The translations under genes were made by a program, and so were the position numbers. The notes beneath the pieces were generated by a model, which saw only the letters and a program-made list of their open reading frames with translations, was not told the DNA's origin and made no database searches. From Antedon mediterranea (Eukaryota; Echinodermata; Crinoidea; Comatulida; Antedonidae), in contig NC_092677.1 in the NCBI RefSeq assembly GCF_964355755.1, positions 21,734,101 through 21,798,100 of the forward strand: a stretch of DNA of 64,000 bases. The letters are read 5' to 3'. How positions within the stretch are numbered: the first letter of the stretch is position 1; every line of letters starts with the position of its first letter. This document shows positions 49,801-61,413 of this stretch, in pieces.

Positions 49801-50039
49801 AAAATACGGGTCCCGTAATTTCACCTATTTTACACTGTTTGTGATATGTATACAGATTGTACTGTGTATAATATGTATATGACACAAAATAACAGAATTC
49901 AGAAATAACATATCATATTCTTCAGTTCAGGTCATAATGCCTTAATATTTTTCTGTGTGCAATATTCTAACGTATGACGTGCACGTGGCGTTTGTCGAGC
50001 GGATAACTAACTCGTCAAAGTGACGAGTTTCATGTCTAG
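46853..50039 (+). mobile_element. Type B Helentron-like element carrying a nested type A element
   Basis: The 5' end is TTAGTTATCCGC with hairpin GCTTAGTAGC and GGATAACT. The body is interrupted in a T-run at 46923 and resumes at TTTTTCTGTATTATAC (48505). The 3' end is GCGGATAACTAACTCGTC, a hairpin, then TTTCATGTCTAG at 50039. The 5' AGTTATCCGC is exactly complementary to the subterminal GCGGATAACT. The interior is non-coding, with repeated TGACGTCA and GAGCGCAT motifs. Confidence 0.7.
46924..48504 (+). mobile_element. Type A Helentron-like element nested in the type B element
   Basis: The 5' end TTGGTTATCCGCAAC has hairpin partner GTTGCGGATAACC. The 3' end has subterminal GCGGATAACCCG, a hairpin of ACTCGTCA/TGACGAGT, then CAAATCTAG at 48504. 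GGTTATCCGC at 5' matches GCGGATAACC at 3', which distinguishes type A (GG) from type B (AG). TGACGTCA occurs at 47505, 47707, 47884, 48062 and 48242. Confidence 0.75.
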
Positions 50040-51551
50040 TTCTTCTTTCTTTCCCGGATTTTTGTGCGTCGCATATCTCTCATCCTTGTCAACATAAGAT
50101 TGTATAACTTTGTCAAAAGATTGACCTGTAGCTGTAGATGTGCAAGAAACTTTGTTATATGAATTTAGAGTCGCGCAGCGTAAGTTACGCGCGATTTTAT
50201 GAATTTCAATGATTGGTTATAGATTATAAACCAAAAGTCATTTTGTATTGATACTTGGTGAAAATTTAAATCGTATCAAGGGCAAACTTTCTATGGATTA
50301 AAAATGGCATGTTTCACAAAAAGTTACGCGCGCACGCGCATTTAAAATTTCAAAATGCGCAAAATTAATTTCTAATCAACTTTCTACGTTGATCATGACA
50401 TTTTGAGCATGTCAAAAATTCCCACGCGCGCGAAAAAAATTACGCGTAAGGTGCGCACGGAGCATGAAAATCATGTGTTTTTCTCTTGAATTATAATTTT
50501 ACAGTCTTTCCTAGTCATTTTAAAAAAGATTGACATCATTTCAAATTAAAATGACGTCATACGAACACGTTGATTTAGACCATTTGCGCGCATTTTAGTT
50601 GCAAAAGTGACAAAATATTGTCAAAATTATGCCTATTTTTAATCTATTATAGCTCTTCAGGATCAAAGGTGACCCCCAATTTTTTTTACTTATTATGTAA
50701 GAAGATAAATTGTAGATATGAATTCATGCAGAATTTTTACCTCTCGGATGTTATGACGTCATCGTATGGCCACACGAATGTAAAATATAGGATTTTTGTC
50801 TCTTTCGTTATTGCTCATCACATTCAACAGAGCGCATCTCACTTATACGTATTCAATTTCCTCCGAGATTTTATTATTGTCTCTGTCAATAAACTATCTT
50901 TCGCATGAGTTAAAAATATTTTAATTTTTATGACGTCATCATGTCTAAAAATGTAAATAACGTGGGTCACTTCTTTTCATCTTTACAGTAAACTTCAATC
51001 TGTTATAACTCGTCAGAATAAAAAGTGACGCGCATGATTAAAACTTATTATAGAAGTTGTTGAATTGTAGATATGAATTCATATACAAATTTTGTCTATC
51101 TGATGTCATGACGTTATCATATGGCCAGTTGAATTCAAAAAGTCATATTTTCATTTCTTGCGTAAAAGTGCATTGCGTTTAAACGAGAGCGCATGTCACT
51201 TTTACGTGCCCAAAATTCTTCAAATTTGTATTAATGTAATTATTTAGATAATTATCTTCTAAAATAGTTATCTTTATGTCAATTTGATGACGTCATCGTG
51301 TTAATAATTGGATTTAAAAGATGGGTCTCGTAATTTCGTCTATGCTACACTGTATAACATATACAGTGTATTCTGTAAATACTGTAATATGTTGTATGCT
51401 ACAAAATAGGTACAATTCAGCACTGTAAACGTATTTAAATCATGTAATAGGAAGGCATAATAATTGTCGGCGTTCATATATTTTAAACGTATGTGCATGT
51501 TGCGTTTGCGCGGATAACCCGAACTCGTCAAAGTGACGAGTTCAAATCTAG
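50040..51551 (+). mobile_element. Second copy of the type A body, without 5' terminal hairpin
   Basis: It follows CTAG at 50039 directly and starts TTCTTCTTTCTTTCCCGG, equivalent to 46987 onward. It ends CAAATCTAG at 51551. Small differences from 46987-48504 are scattered throughout. The frames at 50618-50908 (+) and 51340-51531 (-) are not conserved as proteins between copies. Confidence 0.75.
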
Positions 51552-53054
51552 TTCTTTTCTGTATTATGCTTCTTTCCTTCTGTCATTTTTGTGCGTCGCG
51601 TTTCTCTAAAACGTGTAAACAGAACATATCGTAACTTTGTCAACATATCGACATTTACGTGAACTTGTGCACCTCCTATTTTTGAATGATGTCAGAGTTG
51701 CGCAACGTGACTTACGCGCGATTTTATGAATTTCAATGATTGATCATAGACTAAAAACCAAACATAATTTTGTTTTGACACTTTGTGAAAATTTAAGTCA
51801 TATCAAGCGCAAACTTTCTATGGATTAAAAATAGCATGTTTCAAAAAAAATTACGCGCGCACGCGCGTTTACAATTTTAGAAAGCGATAAATCAACTTCT
51901 AATCAACTTTCTATGCGTTTCATGTCATTTTGAGCATGTCAAAAATTTCCACGCACGCGGTGCACACGTAGCGTTAAAAACATTTTTTCCGCGTGATTTA
52001 TGTTTTTTCAGCCTTTTCTAGTAATGTTACCAAATTTTAAACAATTTCGACTTAAAATTACGTCATACGAGCACGTCGAATTAGATAATTTGCACGCGTT
52101 TTTGGTGAAAAAGTTCAAAAATTCGTCAAAATTATGCCTATTTTTAAACATTCATAGATTCTAAACTACATGGAGAACCTTTTTTTAATTACATATTCTG
52201 GAAGTTGATGAGTTGTAGATATTGGATTATACATTAATATGGCTAACCGGACATTGTGACGTCATCGTATGGCCACGCGAATATAAAATATAGGATTTTT
52301 GTCTCTTTCGTCATAGCTCATCACATTTAATAGAGCGCATGTCCACTTATTCGTTGTCCATTTTCACCCCGATTTTAATATATTCTAGGTCAATCAACTA
52401 TCTTTTGCATGAATTAAAAATTTTTTAATTTTTTTAACGTCATCATGCCTAAAAATTTAAATTACGTTGGTCATTAATTTCATCTTTACAGTAAATTTTA
52501 ATCTGTTATACCTCGTAAGAATAAAATGTGATAATCACGATTAAAACGTTTTCAGGAAGCTATTGTATTGTAGATACAAAATCATGTGTAAATTGTGCCA
52601 ATCGAATGTTGTGACGTCATCATATGGCCAGTTAAATAAAAAAAGTCGTATTTTCATCTTTTGCATTATATTTCATTACATTTAAAAGAGCGCGCATCAA
52701 TATTTCACGTATTCAAATTTCTTCTACACGTTAATATGTTGTTGCTGAGATAATTTCATTCAGAAATTTCTACTATTGCATTTTATTTTGAAACCGTCAA
52801 GATGTTAAAAATTACAATAAAATACGGGTCCCGTAATTTCACCTATTTTACACTGTTTGTGATATGTATACAGATTGTACTGTGTATACTATATGACACA
52901 AAATAATAATTCAGAAATAACAACATATCATATTCTTCAGTTCAGGTCATAATGCCTTAATATTTTTCTGTGTGCAATATTCTAACGTATGACGTGCACG
53001 TGGCGTTTGTCGAGCGGATAACTAACTCGGCAAAGTGACGAGTTTCATGTCTAG
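51552..53054 (+). mobile_element. Second copy of the type B body
   Basis: It starts TTCTTTTCTGTATTATGCTTC, corresponding to 48505 onward, and ends TTTCATGTCTAG at 53054. Together with 50040-51551 it repeats 46987-50039 in the same order. Confidence 0.75.
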
Positions 53055-53127
53055 TTGGTTATCCGCAACGAAGTTGCAGGATAACCTCTTGTGATTGTAC
53101 GAAATCATCATCATCAACATCATCTTT
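53055..53127 (+). mobile_element. Solo type A 5' end
   Basis: TTGGTTATCCGCAACGAAGTTGCAGGATAACC is an A-type terminal hairpin, immediately after a CTAG end. Its body is missing; a D-type 5' end begins about 73 bp later. Confidence 0.65.
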
Positions 53128-56100
53128 TTAGTTATCCGCACATGGCAGTGTGCGGATAACTCCTTGTTATTGTATGGGATCTTTTTTTTCTTTTTAGTTA
53201 TCCGCTTAGTAGCGGATAACTCCTTGTAACTGTATGAAATCATCTTTTTCTGTATTATTCTTTCTTTCTGTCAATTTTGTGTCTCGAGTATCTCAAAAAC
53301 TTGTAAACAAAACATTTTAAAACTTTGTCAACATGTGGGCATTCACGTGAAATTGTGCACCTCCTATTGTGAATGACGTCAGAATTGCGCAACATGATTT
53401 ACGCGCGTTTTAACGAATTTCGCGTATTTAACATAGATCGAAAACCATATAGCAATTTAAATTGAAACTTAACAAAAGTTTAATTTATATCTTGCGCTAA
53501 CTGACTGTGGAAAAAAAATGACATGTTTCACACGAAGTTACGCGCGCACGGGCGTTTAAAATTTCAAAATGCGAAAAATCAATTTCTAATCAACTTTCTA
53601 CGCGTTTCATGTCATTTTGAGCAAGTCAAAAAATCCCACGCGCGCGCATATTTTTACTCGCACGGTGCGCACGTAGCGTTGAAAATAAAAAATTTTCGCT
53701 TGATTCATGTTTTTCCAGCCTTTTCTAGTAATTTTACCAACTTTTGAACAATTTTGACCTAAAATTACGTCATACGGGCACATCCAATTGGATAATTTAC
53801 GTGCGTTTTTGATAAAAAAGTTCAATAATTTGTCAAAATTCGTCAAAATTATGCCTTTTTTTAAACATTCATAGATTCTAAACTATGAGGTGAACTTTTT
53901 AAAAATTATATATTCTGGAAGTTGATGAGTTGTAGATATGAAATCATGCATTAATATGGCTAATCGGACATTATAAGGTCATCGTATGGCCACGCGAATA
54001 TAAAATATAGGATTTTTATATCTTTCGTCATAGCGCATCACATTTAATAGAGCGCATCTCCACTTATCCGTTTTTAATTTTCACCCCGATTTTGATATTG
54101 TCTAGGTGAACGAACTATCTTTCGCATGAGTTAAAAATATTTTAATTTTTATGACGTCATCATGTCGAAAATTGTAAATAACGTGGGTGACTTATTTTCA
54201 TCTTTACAGTAAATTTCAATCTGTTATAGCTCATCAGAATAAAAAGTGATAATCATGATTAAAACGTTTTCTGGAAGCTAAGGGATTGTAGATACGAATT
54301 CATGTAAACATTTTGCCAATCGGATGTTGTGACGTCATCATATGGCCAGTTGAATAAAAAAAGGCGTATTTTCATATCTTGTGTAATATTTCATCACATT
54401 TAAAAGGGCGCGCATCTATATTTTACGTATTCAAATTTCTTCTACTCGCTAATATGTTGTTGCTGAGATAATATCCTTCCGAAATTGTTATTTTAGTGTT
54501 TCATTTTGATACCGTCGCCGTGTTAAAAAATGGAATAAATGGCGGGTCCCGTAATTTCACCTAGTCTACACTGTATGTAATATGTATACAGATTATACTG
54601 TTTATACTATATGACACAAAATTGATAGAATTCAGCACTAACAACATGTTATATTCTTCAGATCAGGTCATAATGCCATAATCTTTTTCTGTGTGCAAAA
54701 TTCTAACGCATGACGTGCACGTGGCGTTTGTCGTGCGGATAACTAACTCGTCAAAGTGACGAGTTTCATGTCTAGTTCTGTATTATTCTTCTGTCTTTCT
54801 TCCTTTTTTTGTGAGCCCTGTTTCTCTAAAATGTGTGAACAGAACATATCATAACTTTGTCAACATATAGATATTTACGTGAAGTTGTGCACCTCCTATT
54901 TTTGAAAAACGTCAGAGTTGCGCAACGTGACTTGCGCGCAATTTTATGAATTTAAATGATTGATCATAGATTAAAAACCGAAAGTCATTTTGTATTGAGA
55001 CTTGGTGAAAATTTAATTCATATCAAGAGTCAACTTTCTGTGGATTAAAAATGGCATGTTTCACACAAAGTTACGCGCGCACGCGCATTTAAAATTTTAA
55101 AATGCGAAAAATCAATTTCTAATCAACTTTCTACGCATTTCTTGTCATTTTGAGTATGTCAAAAATTCCCACACGTGCGTAAATTTTTACGCGCGAGGGG
55201 GGCACGTAGCTTTAAAAACATACTTTTTTCGCGTGATTTATGTTTTTCCAGCCTTTTCTAGTAATTTTACCAACTTTTAAACAATTTCGACTTAAAATTA
55301 CGTCATTACGAGCACGTCGAATTGAATAATTTGCGCGCGTATTTGATCAAAAAGCTAAAAAAATCGTCAAAATTATGCCTTTTTTTAAACAGTCGTAGTT
55401 TCTAAACTAAAAGTTATTTTTATTACATATTCTGGAAGTTGATGAGTTGTAGATATCAAATCATACATTAATATGGCTAACAGGACATTTTGACGTCATC
55501 GTATGGCCACGCGAATATAAAATATAGGATTTTTGTCTCTTTCGTTATTGCTCATCACATTCAATGGAGCGCATCACGCTTATCCGTATTCCATTTTCTC
55601 CGAGATTTTAATATGGTCTAGGTCAATCAACTACCTTTCGTATGAGTTAAAAATATTTTAATATTTGTAACGTCATCATGCCTAAAAATGTTAATTACTT
55701 GGGTCATTAATTTCATCTTTACAGTAAATTTTAATCTGTTATCGCTCGTAAGAACAAAATGGGATAATCACGATTAAAATGTTTTCTGGATGCTATTGGA
55801 TTGTAGATACGAAATCATGTAAACATTTTGCCAATCGGATGTTGTGACGTCATCATATGGCCAGTTAAATAAAAAAAGTCGTATTTTCATCTTTTGCGTC
55901 ATAGTTCATTACATTTAAAAGAGCGCGCATCAATATTTCACGTGTTCAAATTTCTTCTACACGTTAATATGTTGTTGCTGAGATAATTTCCTTCCGAAAT
56001 TGCTACATTCGCGTTTCATTTTGAAACCGTCAATATGTTAAAAATTTGAATAAATAGCGGGTCCCGTAATTTCACCTATTCTACACTGTATGTGATATAT

Positions 56101-56289
56101 ATACAGATTATACTGTGTATACTATATGACACAAAATAACAGAATTCAGCAATAAAAACATATCATATTCTTCAGTTCAGGTCACAATGCCATAATCTTT
56201 TTCCGTGTGCAATATTCCAACGTATGACGTGCACGTGGCGTTTGTCGTGCGGATAACTAACTCGTCAAAGTGACGAGTTTCATGTCTAG
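53128..56289 (+). mobile_element. Helentron-like element D carrying nested element C
   Basis: The 5' end TTAGTTATCCGCACATGG has partner TGTGCGGATAACT. The body is interrupted in a T-run near 53194 and resumes after 54775 at TTCTGTATTATTCTTC. The 3' end is GTGCGGATAACTAACTCG, a hairpin, then TTTCATGTCTAG (56289). The 12-bp AGTTATCCGCAC at 5' matches GTGCGGATAACT at 3'. Confidence 0.65.
53194..54775 (+). mobile_element. Helentron-like element C nested in D
   Basis: 5' hairpin AGTTATCCGCTTAGTAGCGGATAACT, 3' end GTGCGGATAACTAACTCG plus hairpin and TTTCATGTCTAG at 54775. The interior is of the B type, with TGACGTCA motifs and CGCGCG-rich stretches. Overlapping frames at 53523-53846 on both strands are not coding. 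Confidence 0.65.
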
Positions 56290-57151
56290 TTATTAGGTGA
56301 TCATTTAGAATAAAATGATCACCTATTGTTATTGTATGAAATCTTTATTCTTTCTGTACACTATTTTGTGTAACAATTATCTCAAAAAGTTAAATGTCAA
56401 TGATTGCCAAAATTTCACAATGTCTTTCAAATACTGTAACTTAGTTCTAATAAGCTTTTCAGCGTGATCACTCATCCGTGACGTTATTTATACGCCATTT
56501 TGTGAAATCACATTATCAATCATATCTCCATAACTCATTATCACATATTAATAAAATTCACAACACGTAAACTTCAGGCCAAGGGTAAAAATATTAGCAA
56601 ATAAAAACGCACGCGCACGTAGGGTCATGCGCGTGAAATTGCGCGTTAAAAATTTAAAAAGCTCAAAATTATGTTTTGATCAATTTAGAGCATGAATTAG
56701 GCCATTTGCGTGTTTTAAAAAATTACTGCGCAAAAACACGTTTTTGCGCGTGCGTACACAGAAAGCGTAAAAAATACAATTTTTTTGTACAAATTGCATT
56801 CTACTCATCTTACTTGGTACATCCACCAAATTTGAGTCCATTTGAACTTAAAATAGTGCTATACGAGCACGTTAAAAATGACAAAATGCGCACATTAATT
56901 GTACAAAAGTGCTAAAAATGGTAAAAAATAAGGCATTTCTGAAATGAAAATAATTCTTCAGAATGCACGGTGACCCCCAATTTTTTTAACTTATTATGGA
57001 AGCCAATGAGTTGTAGATATAAATGTATATACACATTAGACGTACAAAATTGTATGACGTCATCATTTGGCCACATGAATTTTTAAAATAGGATTTTTTC
57101 CCCTTTTGTCATAGACCACCATATTCAACAGAGCGCAACTCGCTTATCTAT
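56290..57151 (+). mobile_element. Type E Helentron-like element, 3' truncated
   Basis: It begins TTATTAGGTGATCATTTAG with hairpin right after a CTAG end. Its sequence parallels the minus-strand element at 61414-63458 as far as GCGCAACTCGCTTATCT (57151), where similarity stops and a minisatellite begins. Confidence 0.7.
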
Positions 57152-57425
57152 GGGGCGCCATAAGCAGCAAAAGTGTGTAGCTGAAAAATGTATGTGTACA
57201 TTTAAAATGTGTGTGTGTGTAATTGCAAAATGTATTTGTAAACCTAAAAATGTGTGTGTATTTGTAAAATGCATGTTTGTAATTGTAAAACGTAGTTGTA
57301 CATTTGTAAAATGTAGTTGTACACTTTTAAAATGTAGTTGTACACTTTTAAAATGTAGTTGTACACTTTTAAAATGTAGTTGTACACTTTTAAAATGTAG
57401 TTGTAACAAGGAATGTATACTTGTA
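57150..57425. repeat. Minisatellite, core 21 bp (TGTAGTTGTACACTTTTAAAA)
   Basis: The last part (57290-57400) is a clean 21-bp tandem repeat; the first part is a degenerate TGTGTGTA/AAAATGT form. Because 21 is a multiple of three, both strands stay open (95 codons with KCSCTLL-type repeats on +, 94 on -). This explains the cysteine-rich frame without a gene. Confidence 0.85.
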
Positions 57426-57455
57426 ACGCTTGGTTAGAGATCTCTAATCAAGCGT
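57426..57455. repeat. 30-bp near-perfect palindrome
   Basis: ACGCTTGGTTAGAGA is followed at once by its inverted form TCTCTAATCAAGCGT, with one mismatch. It lies where the minisatellite ends. Possibly a terminus of a transposon that includes the integrase gene downstream, but I see no matching copy on the other side. Confidence 0.8.
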
Positions 57456-57619
57456 GAAGACCATACCATTTCTCGAGAGGGGTATACCATGGAAAATGGC
57501 TATCTGACCGGCGGCCGGCCGCCGATGGTATATTTATTTCCTTTTTATCGTTATAGCATTGGCGTTTTGTATTGGGAGTTTTGATTATATTGAAAAGCGA
57601 CGGCGAAACACTGTTGTCG

Positions 57620-58320
57620 GTCGTCTAGGCCTACTTAATTATATAATAACTAGGCCTAGGCGCGGCCGGACTATACTAAATCACTAAGGGTGGTAGGTAT
57701 GTATAACAATACAATATTTAGGCTAGACCTCGCGCCTATAAATAAAGACCCAATTCCGTTATTAAAAGAAAAGAATGAAACAGCTAGCCTACTACTAGTA
57801 ATGGGAGTAACTACTACTATTAGCCTAGCTAGCTAGGCTATACTAGGCCTAGGAGGCCTAGCCTGTGTAGTATAGTAGAAGTAGGGCCCGTGCCTAGACC
57901 TAAACCTAGGCTAGGCTAGCTAGGCCTAAGCCTACTAGCCAGTAGGCCTAAAGCCCTGTGCCTAAATAGGGCTAGGCTTATATAGGCTAGCTCTCAATCA
58001 AGGAGCCTACTAAACTAACCAAAGACCTCTAACTAGGCTTATGCCCACTAACTACTAAGCTAGCTAGGCTAGGCCTACCTCTTGCCTACCTAGCAGGCCT
58101 ATAGGCTAGGTCTTTACTAGCTAGGCATTGTTAGCTATAGTAGGCAGGCCTAGACTACTAGGCCCTAGTCCTTATACTACTAGCCTTCTAGGCCTATAGG
58201 CCCTAGTAGGCTAGTACTAGCCTATAATAAATATAGCCTCCCTGGAGACCATAGACTCGGGCCTAGTAGTAGTACTAGTAGGCCTACTAAAGGCCCTAGC
58301 CTAGGCTAGCTAGCTAATAA
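57620..58320. repeat. AGGCCTA low-complexity tract upstream of the integrase gene
   Basis: About 700 bp dominated by TAGGCCTA, CTAGCTAGG and TACTAGTAG permutations, many self-complementary. It sits directly before the splice acceptor at 58375-58376, so it is probably intronic. Confidence 0.85.
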
Positions 58321-59335
58321 TAATTCTTATTTCAAATCAAATTTTAAGAATTAATTTGTACATATTTTTATTTCAGAACAGGCATTTACCATGGATTTGC
58401 TGCAAATTATCAGAGAATTACCAGGAACTTTATGCCAGGCGCAAAGAGGTCTTATATCTGACAATATTAATGTGCTTGAAAACTGGCATCTTAGGATTGA
58501 GAAGTTAAACATTTTATTTAATATTGTTTTAAGAAGGTTACAAGAGAGTGATGTTCCTCTAGATACCATTGAACAATTTGTTATACTTTCTACTGAATTA
58601 AAATTCTATTTTTGCCTCATATGATGAAAGAATAAACGGAAATCATGATCATCATAGGTGGTTTGCATTGTATCAAACTGAACAAACATCTAATGGGCGA
58701 CCAATGATTATAGTTAATAAAGAGAATATTGAAGAACTATTTGAAATATTTCATAGTTGGAAAATTGTTGCACATCAATTAGCGATTTCTGTTGATACAC
58801 TTCGAAGAAGAAGAAGATTATATGGTTTGCCCGTTTCCCAGCCTAACTCTACTAGAAACTACTATTCAAATATTTCAAGAGATCAGCTTTTAAATGAAGA
58901 ATATTGATTTTATTGCCTGATGCTGGAGAAAAATTAATTATTGGTGGATTAAGAAGAAGGCGTATACAGTACATGTTCAGAGAAGTCTAATTCGGGATGC
59001 TATAATGGAGGTTGACCCAATCAATAGATCATTAAGGCGAACCAGATCTGTTATAAGAAGAGTTTACAATGTTGCAAGTCCAAATAGTTTATGGTAAGGA
59101 TTACAGTATACGGTAGATGTTTTTACTAACAATAATAAATACAGTATATTTAGCAGATTTAAAAAAAAGTATGAACTTTTTTAAGATGTGAATAATAAGT
59201 TGCATGAATTATTGTTGAGGTACTGTACATATAATTGATAAGAAAATATACACATGTAACATTAACAATGTACGTCAGTACAAAAAGTTTATTATCCATG
59301 ATTCAAGAGAGTAGCCAATTTGTTTTGTTTTACAG

Positions 59336-60104
59336 GCACATCGATGGCCATCATAAGTTAATTTGCTGGAACTTTGTCATATTAGGAGGCATTGATGGAT
59401 ATTCACGCAAGATTGTTTATCTTAGATGTTGCACAAATAACAAAGCAGAGAGTGTTCTTCAGCTATTTCAAGAAGCTGTTGGACAGCATGGTTTACCATC
59501 ACGAGTCAGATCTGATAAAGGAGGCGAGAATGTATTGGTGGCTCGCTTTATGTTAAGCAATAGAGGCTTAAATCGTGGCAGCCATATAACAGGTTCATCA
59601 GTTCACAATCAAAGAATTGAAAGGCTGTGGCTGGATGTCAAACAAACTGTTGTTAAACAATTTCAAGGTATATTTAACTACATGGAAAATTTGGGAATTC
59701 TTGATCCCTTAAACCAGATTCATATTTATTGCCTTCATTCGGTATTTTTAAGTCTCATTAATGATTCATTAAGAGAGATGGAAGGCAATTGGAATGACCA
59801 TCCCATGAGTAGCAAACATAATCTTTCACCGAATCAACTTTGGCATATGGGATTAAATGCTTATGCATTTACCAATCCTGAAGAATATCAAGATCTAATT
59901 CACAATGGAATTGATGAAGATGGGCCACAAGCTGTTGATGACAACAATAATGAACAGATTGTTGTTCCATATATACAATTGCCATTAACCAACAACCAAG
60001 AACAATTTATTAAATCATATGCACTAGGTGCTAATAAAGCAGATGTTGACCAATGTATAGACATTTATGTCAATTTAGTTCATATAGTGGAAGGCATGAT
60101 GTAA
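59336..60104 (+). CDS. Catalytic exon of the integrase-like gene (about 255 residues)
   Basis: The exon starts after TTTTACAG and joins in phase to TTTATG|G at 59093, giving a continuous [11 protein letters not shown]. The exon holds the whole catalytic core: first Asp in HIDG, second Asp in RSDKGGEN, Glu in NQRIERLW. After the core come SPNQLWHMG and an acidic tail with [12 protein letters not shown]. The frame stays open upstream to 59235, but that part is intron sequence. The intact core beside a damaged first exon suggests recent decay, sequencing error, or selection on this exon alone. In cells it would act in the nucleus on DNA ends. Substrate ends are unknown. Confidence 0.75.
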
Positions 60105-60473
60105 ACCCCTAAACAACCATTTAGTAACTATCTCCGATCAGTGATAGTAAACAACCCTAGAAATTAACAAACATTGATTCTAATGAGACTTTTCACCGGT
60201 TTCCGTAGGACCACTAGAGTCTGGTTTTCTTTTTTGAAAAAATATAATACTACTGTAGCACAAATACAACTTTGTGCAATGGGTAATTTAAATTTACTTT
60301 CTATGGACGAGAGAGTTAGTTTTTCTAATATTTATTATAATAATTGTCTCTGTGTATGGTAAGATATTCCAAAAGAACATTCTTTATTATTTTCAACATA
60401 TTTGCGACAGCTCTCCAATGTTATATTAAGCAGCTTTTTTCTGTACACATGAAACATTTGAACTGTAAATAAA
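60105..60473 (+). other. Probable 3' UTR of the integrase-like gene
   Basis: Runs from the TAA at 60102-60104 to AATAAA at 60468. It includes a 62-codon frame (60174-60362), MILMRLFTGFRR..., with no recognised domain, read here as incidental. Confidence 0.4.
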
Positions 60474-61413
60474 TTTTTTGTTGTTGCTTTAATCTATTGT
60501 TTAGTTTTATTTTATATTATAATTTATATTGTTTGAGGTGTAGCATACGATTGGATAGTGCTTTGCACTCATAACAATCCTCAGGTGTTTATTTAAATAA
60601 ATACAGTAACATGATTTTTAACAGTTTTTTGGTGTAAAAACTCAAATTTTCATGATAGCTATATTAATAACGTACAGTAAACACAGAGCCTTCAAACAAA
60701 AGGTAGAGCTGAGCTCATCTAAACTCAATTGTACTGTGGCTAGAAACTTATACATAAATAAATTTATATTAACAAAATTTGAATGACATGATTTTTTTTT
60801 TAGTAAAAACTATATTTGTTGTGAATGTTACAGATTTCCCAATGCAAAACAAATACAGAGCTGATCCAAGCTATTTAAAATCGATTGTATTTTGGCTAGA
60901 TTTGCAACATGCAATTTTAACAGGCAGGGGTGGTCGTAGAAGACTATTTTAAGGGTGTTGGCCAAGAAGAGTCCAGCCGCAAAACCACATATTTGGCCCA
61001 TAGAGGAGCGATGCAAATTTTTTTTAATTACACCACTAGATGGCCGGAAATTAATTAATTAAATTTAATTAGCAATTATAATGAGTACAAATTATTTATT
61101 ATCAAATCATAATTTTAAAAAGCTAAACAAAAAATAAGAGGCTGCTGCTATAAATATTTTGAGCAAAACGTTTAATTGTATTATTTTGAAATAAATGCTA
61201 AATAAGTCAGTAAAACCACAATTAGCAAAATTTATTTTCATTTATCCACTATAAACTGTATAAACAGTGTTGCCTAAACAACACTCCAGAAAAAAATATT
61301 GAAATTTGCAGAAAGAAGGAATTGCCCAGGCAACACCCCTGCGTCTACCCCTATTACCCACAAATTGATTTTTATTGCTTCTAAACAAATTTTCAATATA
61401 GATGTAAAAAAAA
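60474..61413. other. AT-rich intergenic DNA
   Basis: No gene or repeat landmark is recognised. A short frame at 60828-61016 (-) is unsupported. TTAATTAATTAAATTTAATTA near 61050 is simple sequence. Confidence 0.5.

Larger units (their letters stand above)
58377..60473 (+). pseudogene. Integrase-core (DDE) transposase-like gene with one conserved intron
   Basis: An acceptor TTTTATTTCAG precedes 58377. ATG at 58391 has a good context (ACCATGG). Exon A (58391-59093) encodes an N-terminal helical region, then GRPMIIV and an HTH-like segment (VAHQLAISVDTLRRRRRL, 58765-58820), and then a basic region. It is broken by a one-base T-run shift near 58608-58612 and further shifts and stops near 58905 and 58970. 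The intron 59094-59335 is GT...AG. Exon B (59336-60104) is open for about 255 codons and carries D (HID), D (RSDKGGEN) and E (QRIERLW), with spacing of 56 and 34 residues. AATAAA lies at 60468. It resembles a multicopy integrase-like family seen in many aquatic animals. It is either a transposon gene or a domesticated one. Shifts could be assembly errors in homopolymers. Confidence 0.7.

Noticed and set aside
53523-53846. Overlapping 74- and 79-codon frames on both strands
   Set aside because: They lie in the interior of a non-autonomous element, and corresponding frames are broken in sister copies.
59235-59335. N-terminal extension of the integrase frame starting MIRKYTHV
   Set aside because: This stretch is better read as intron: GT at 59094, AG at 59334-59335, and splicing restores a conserved motif.
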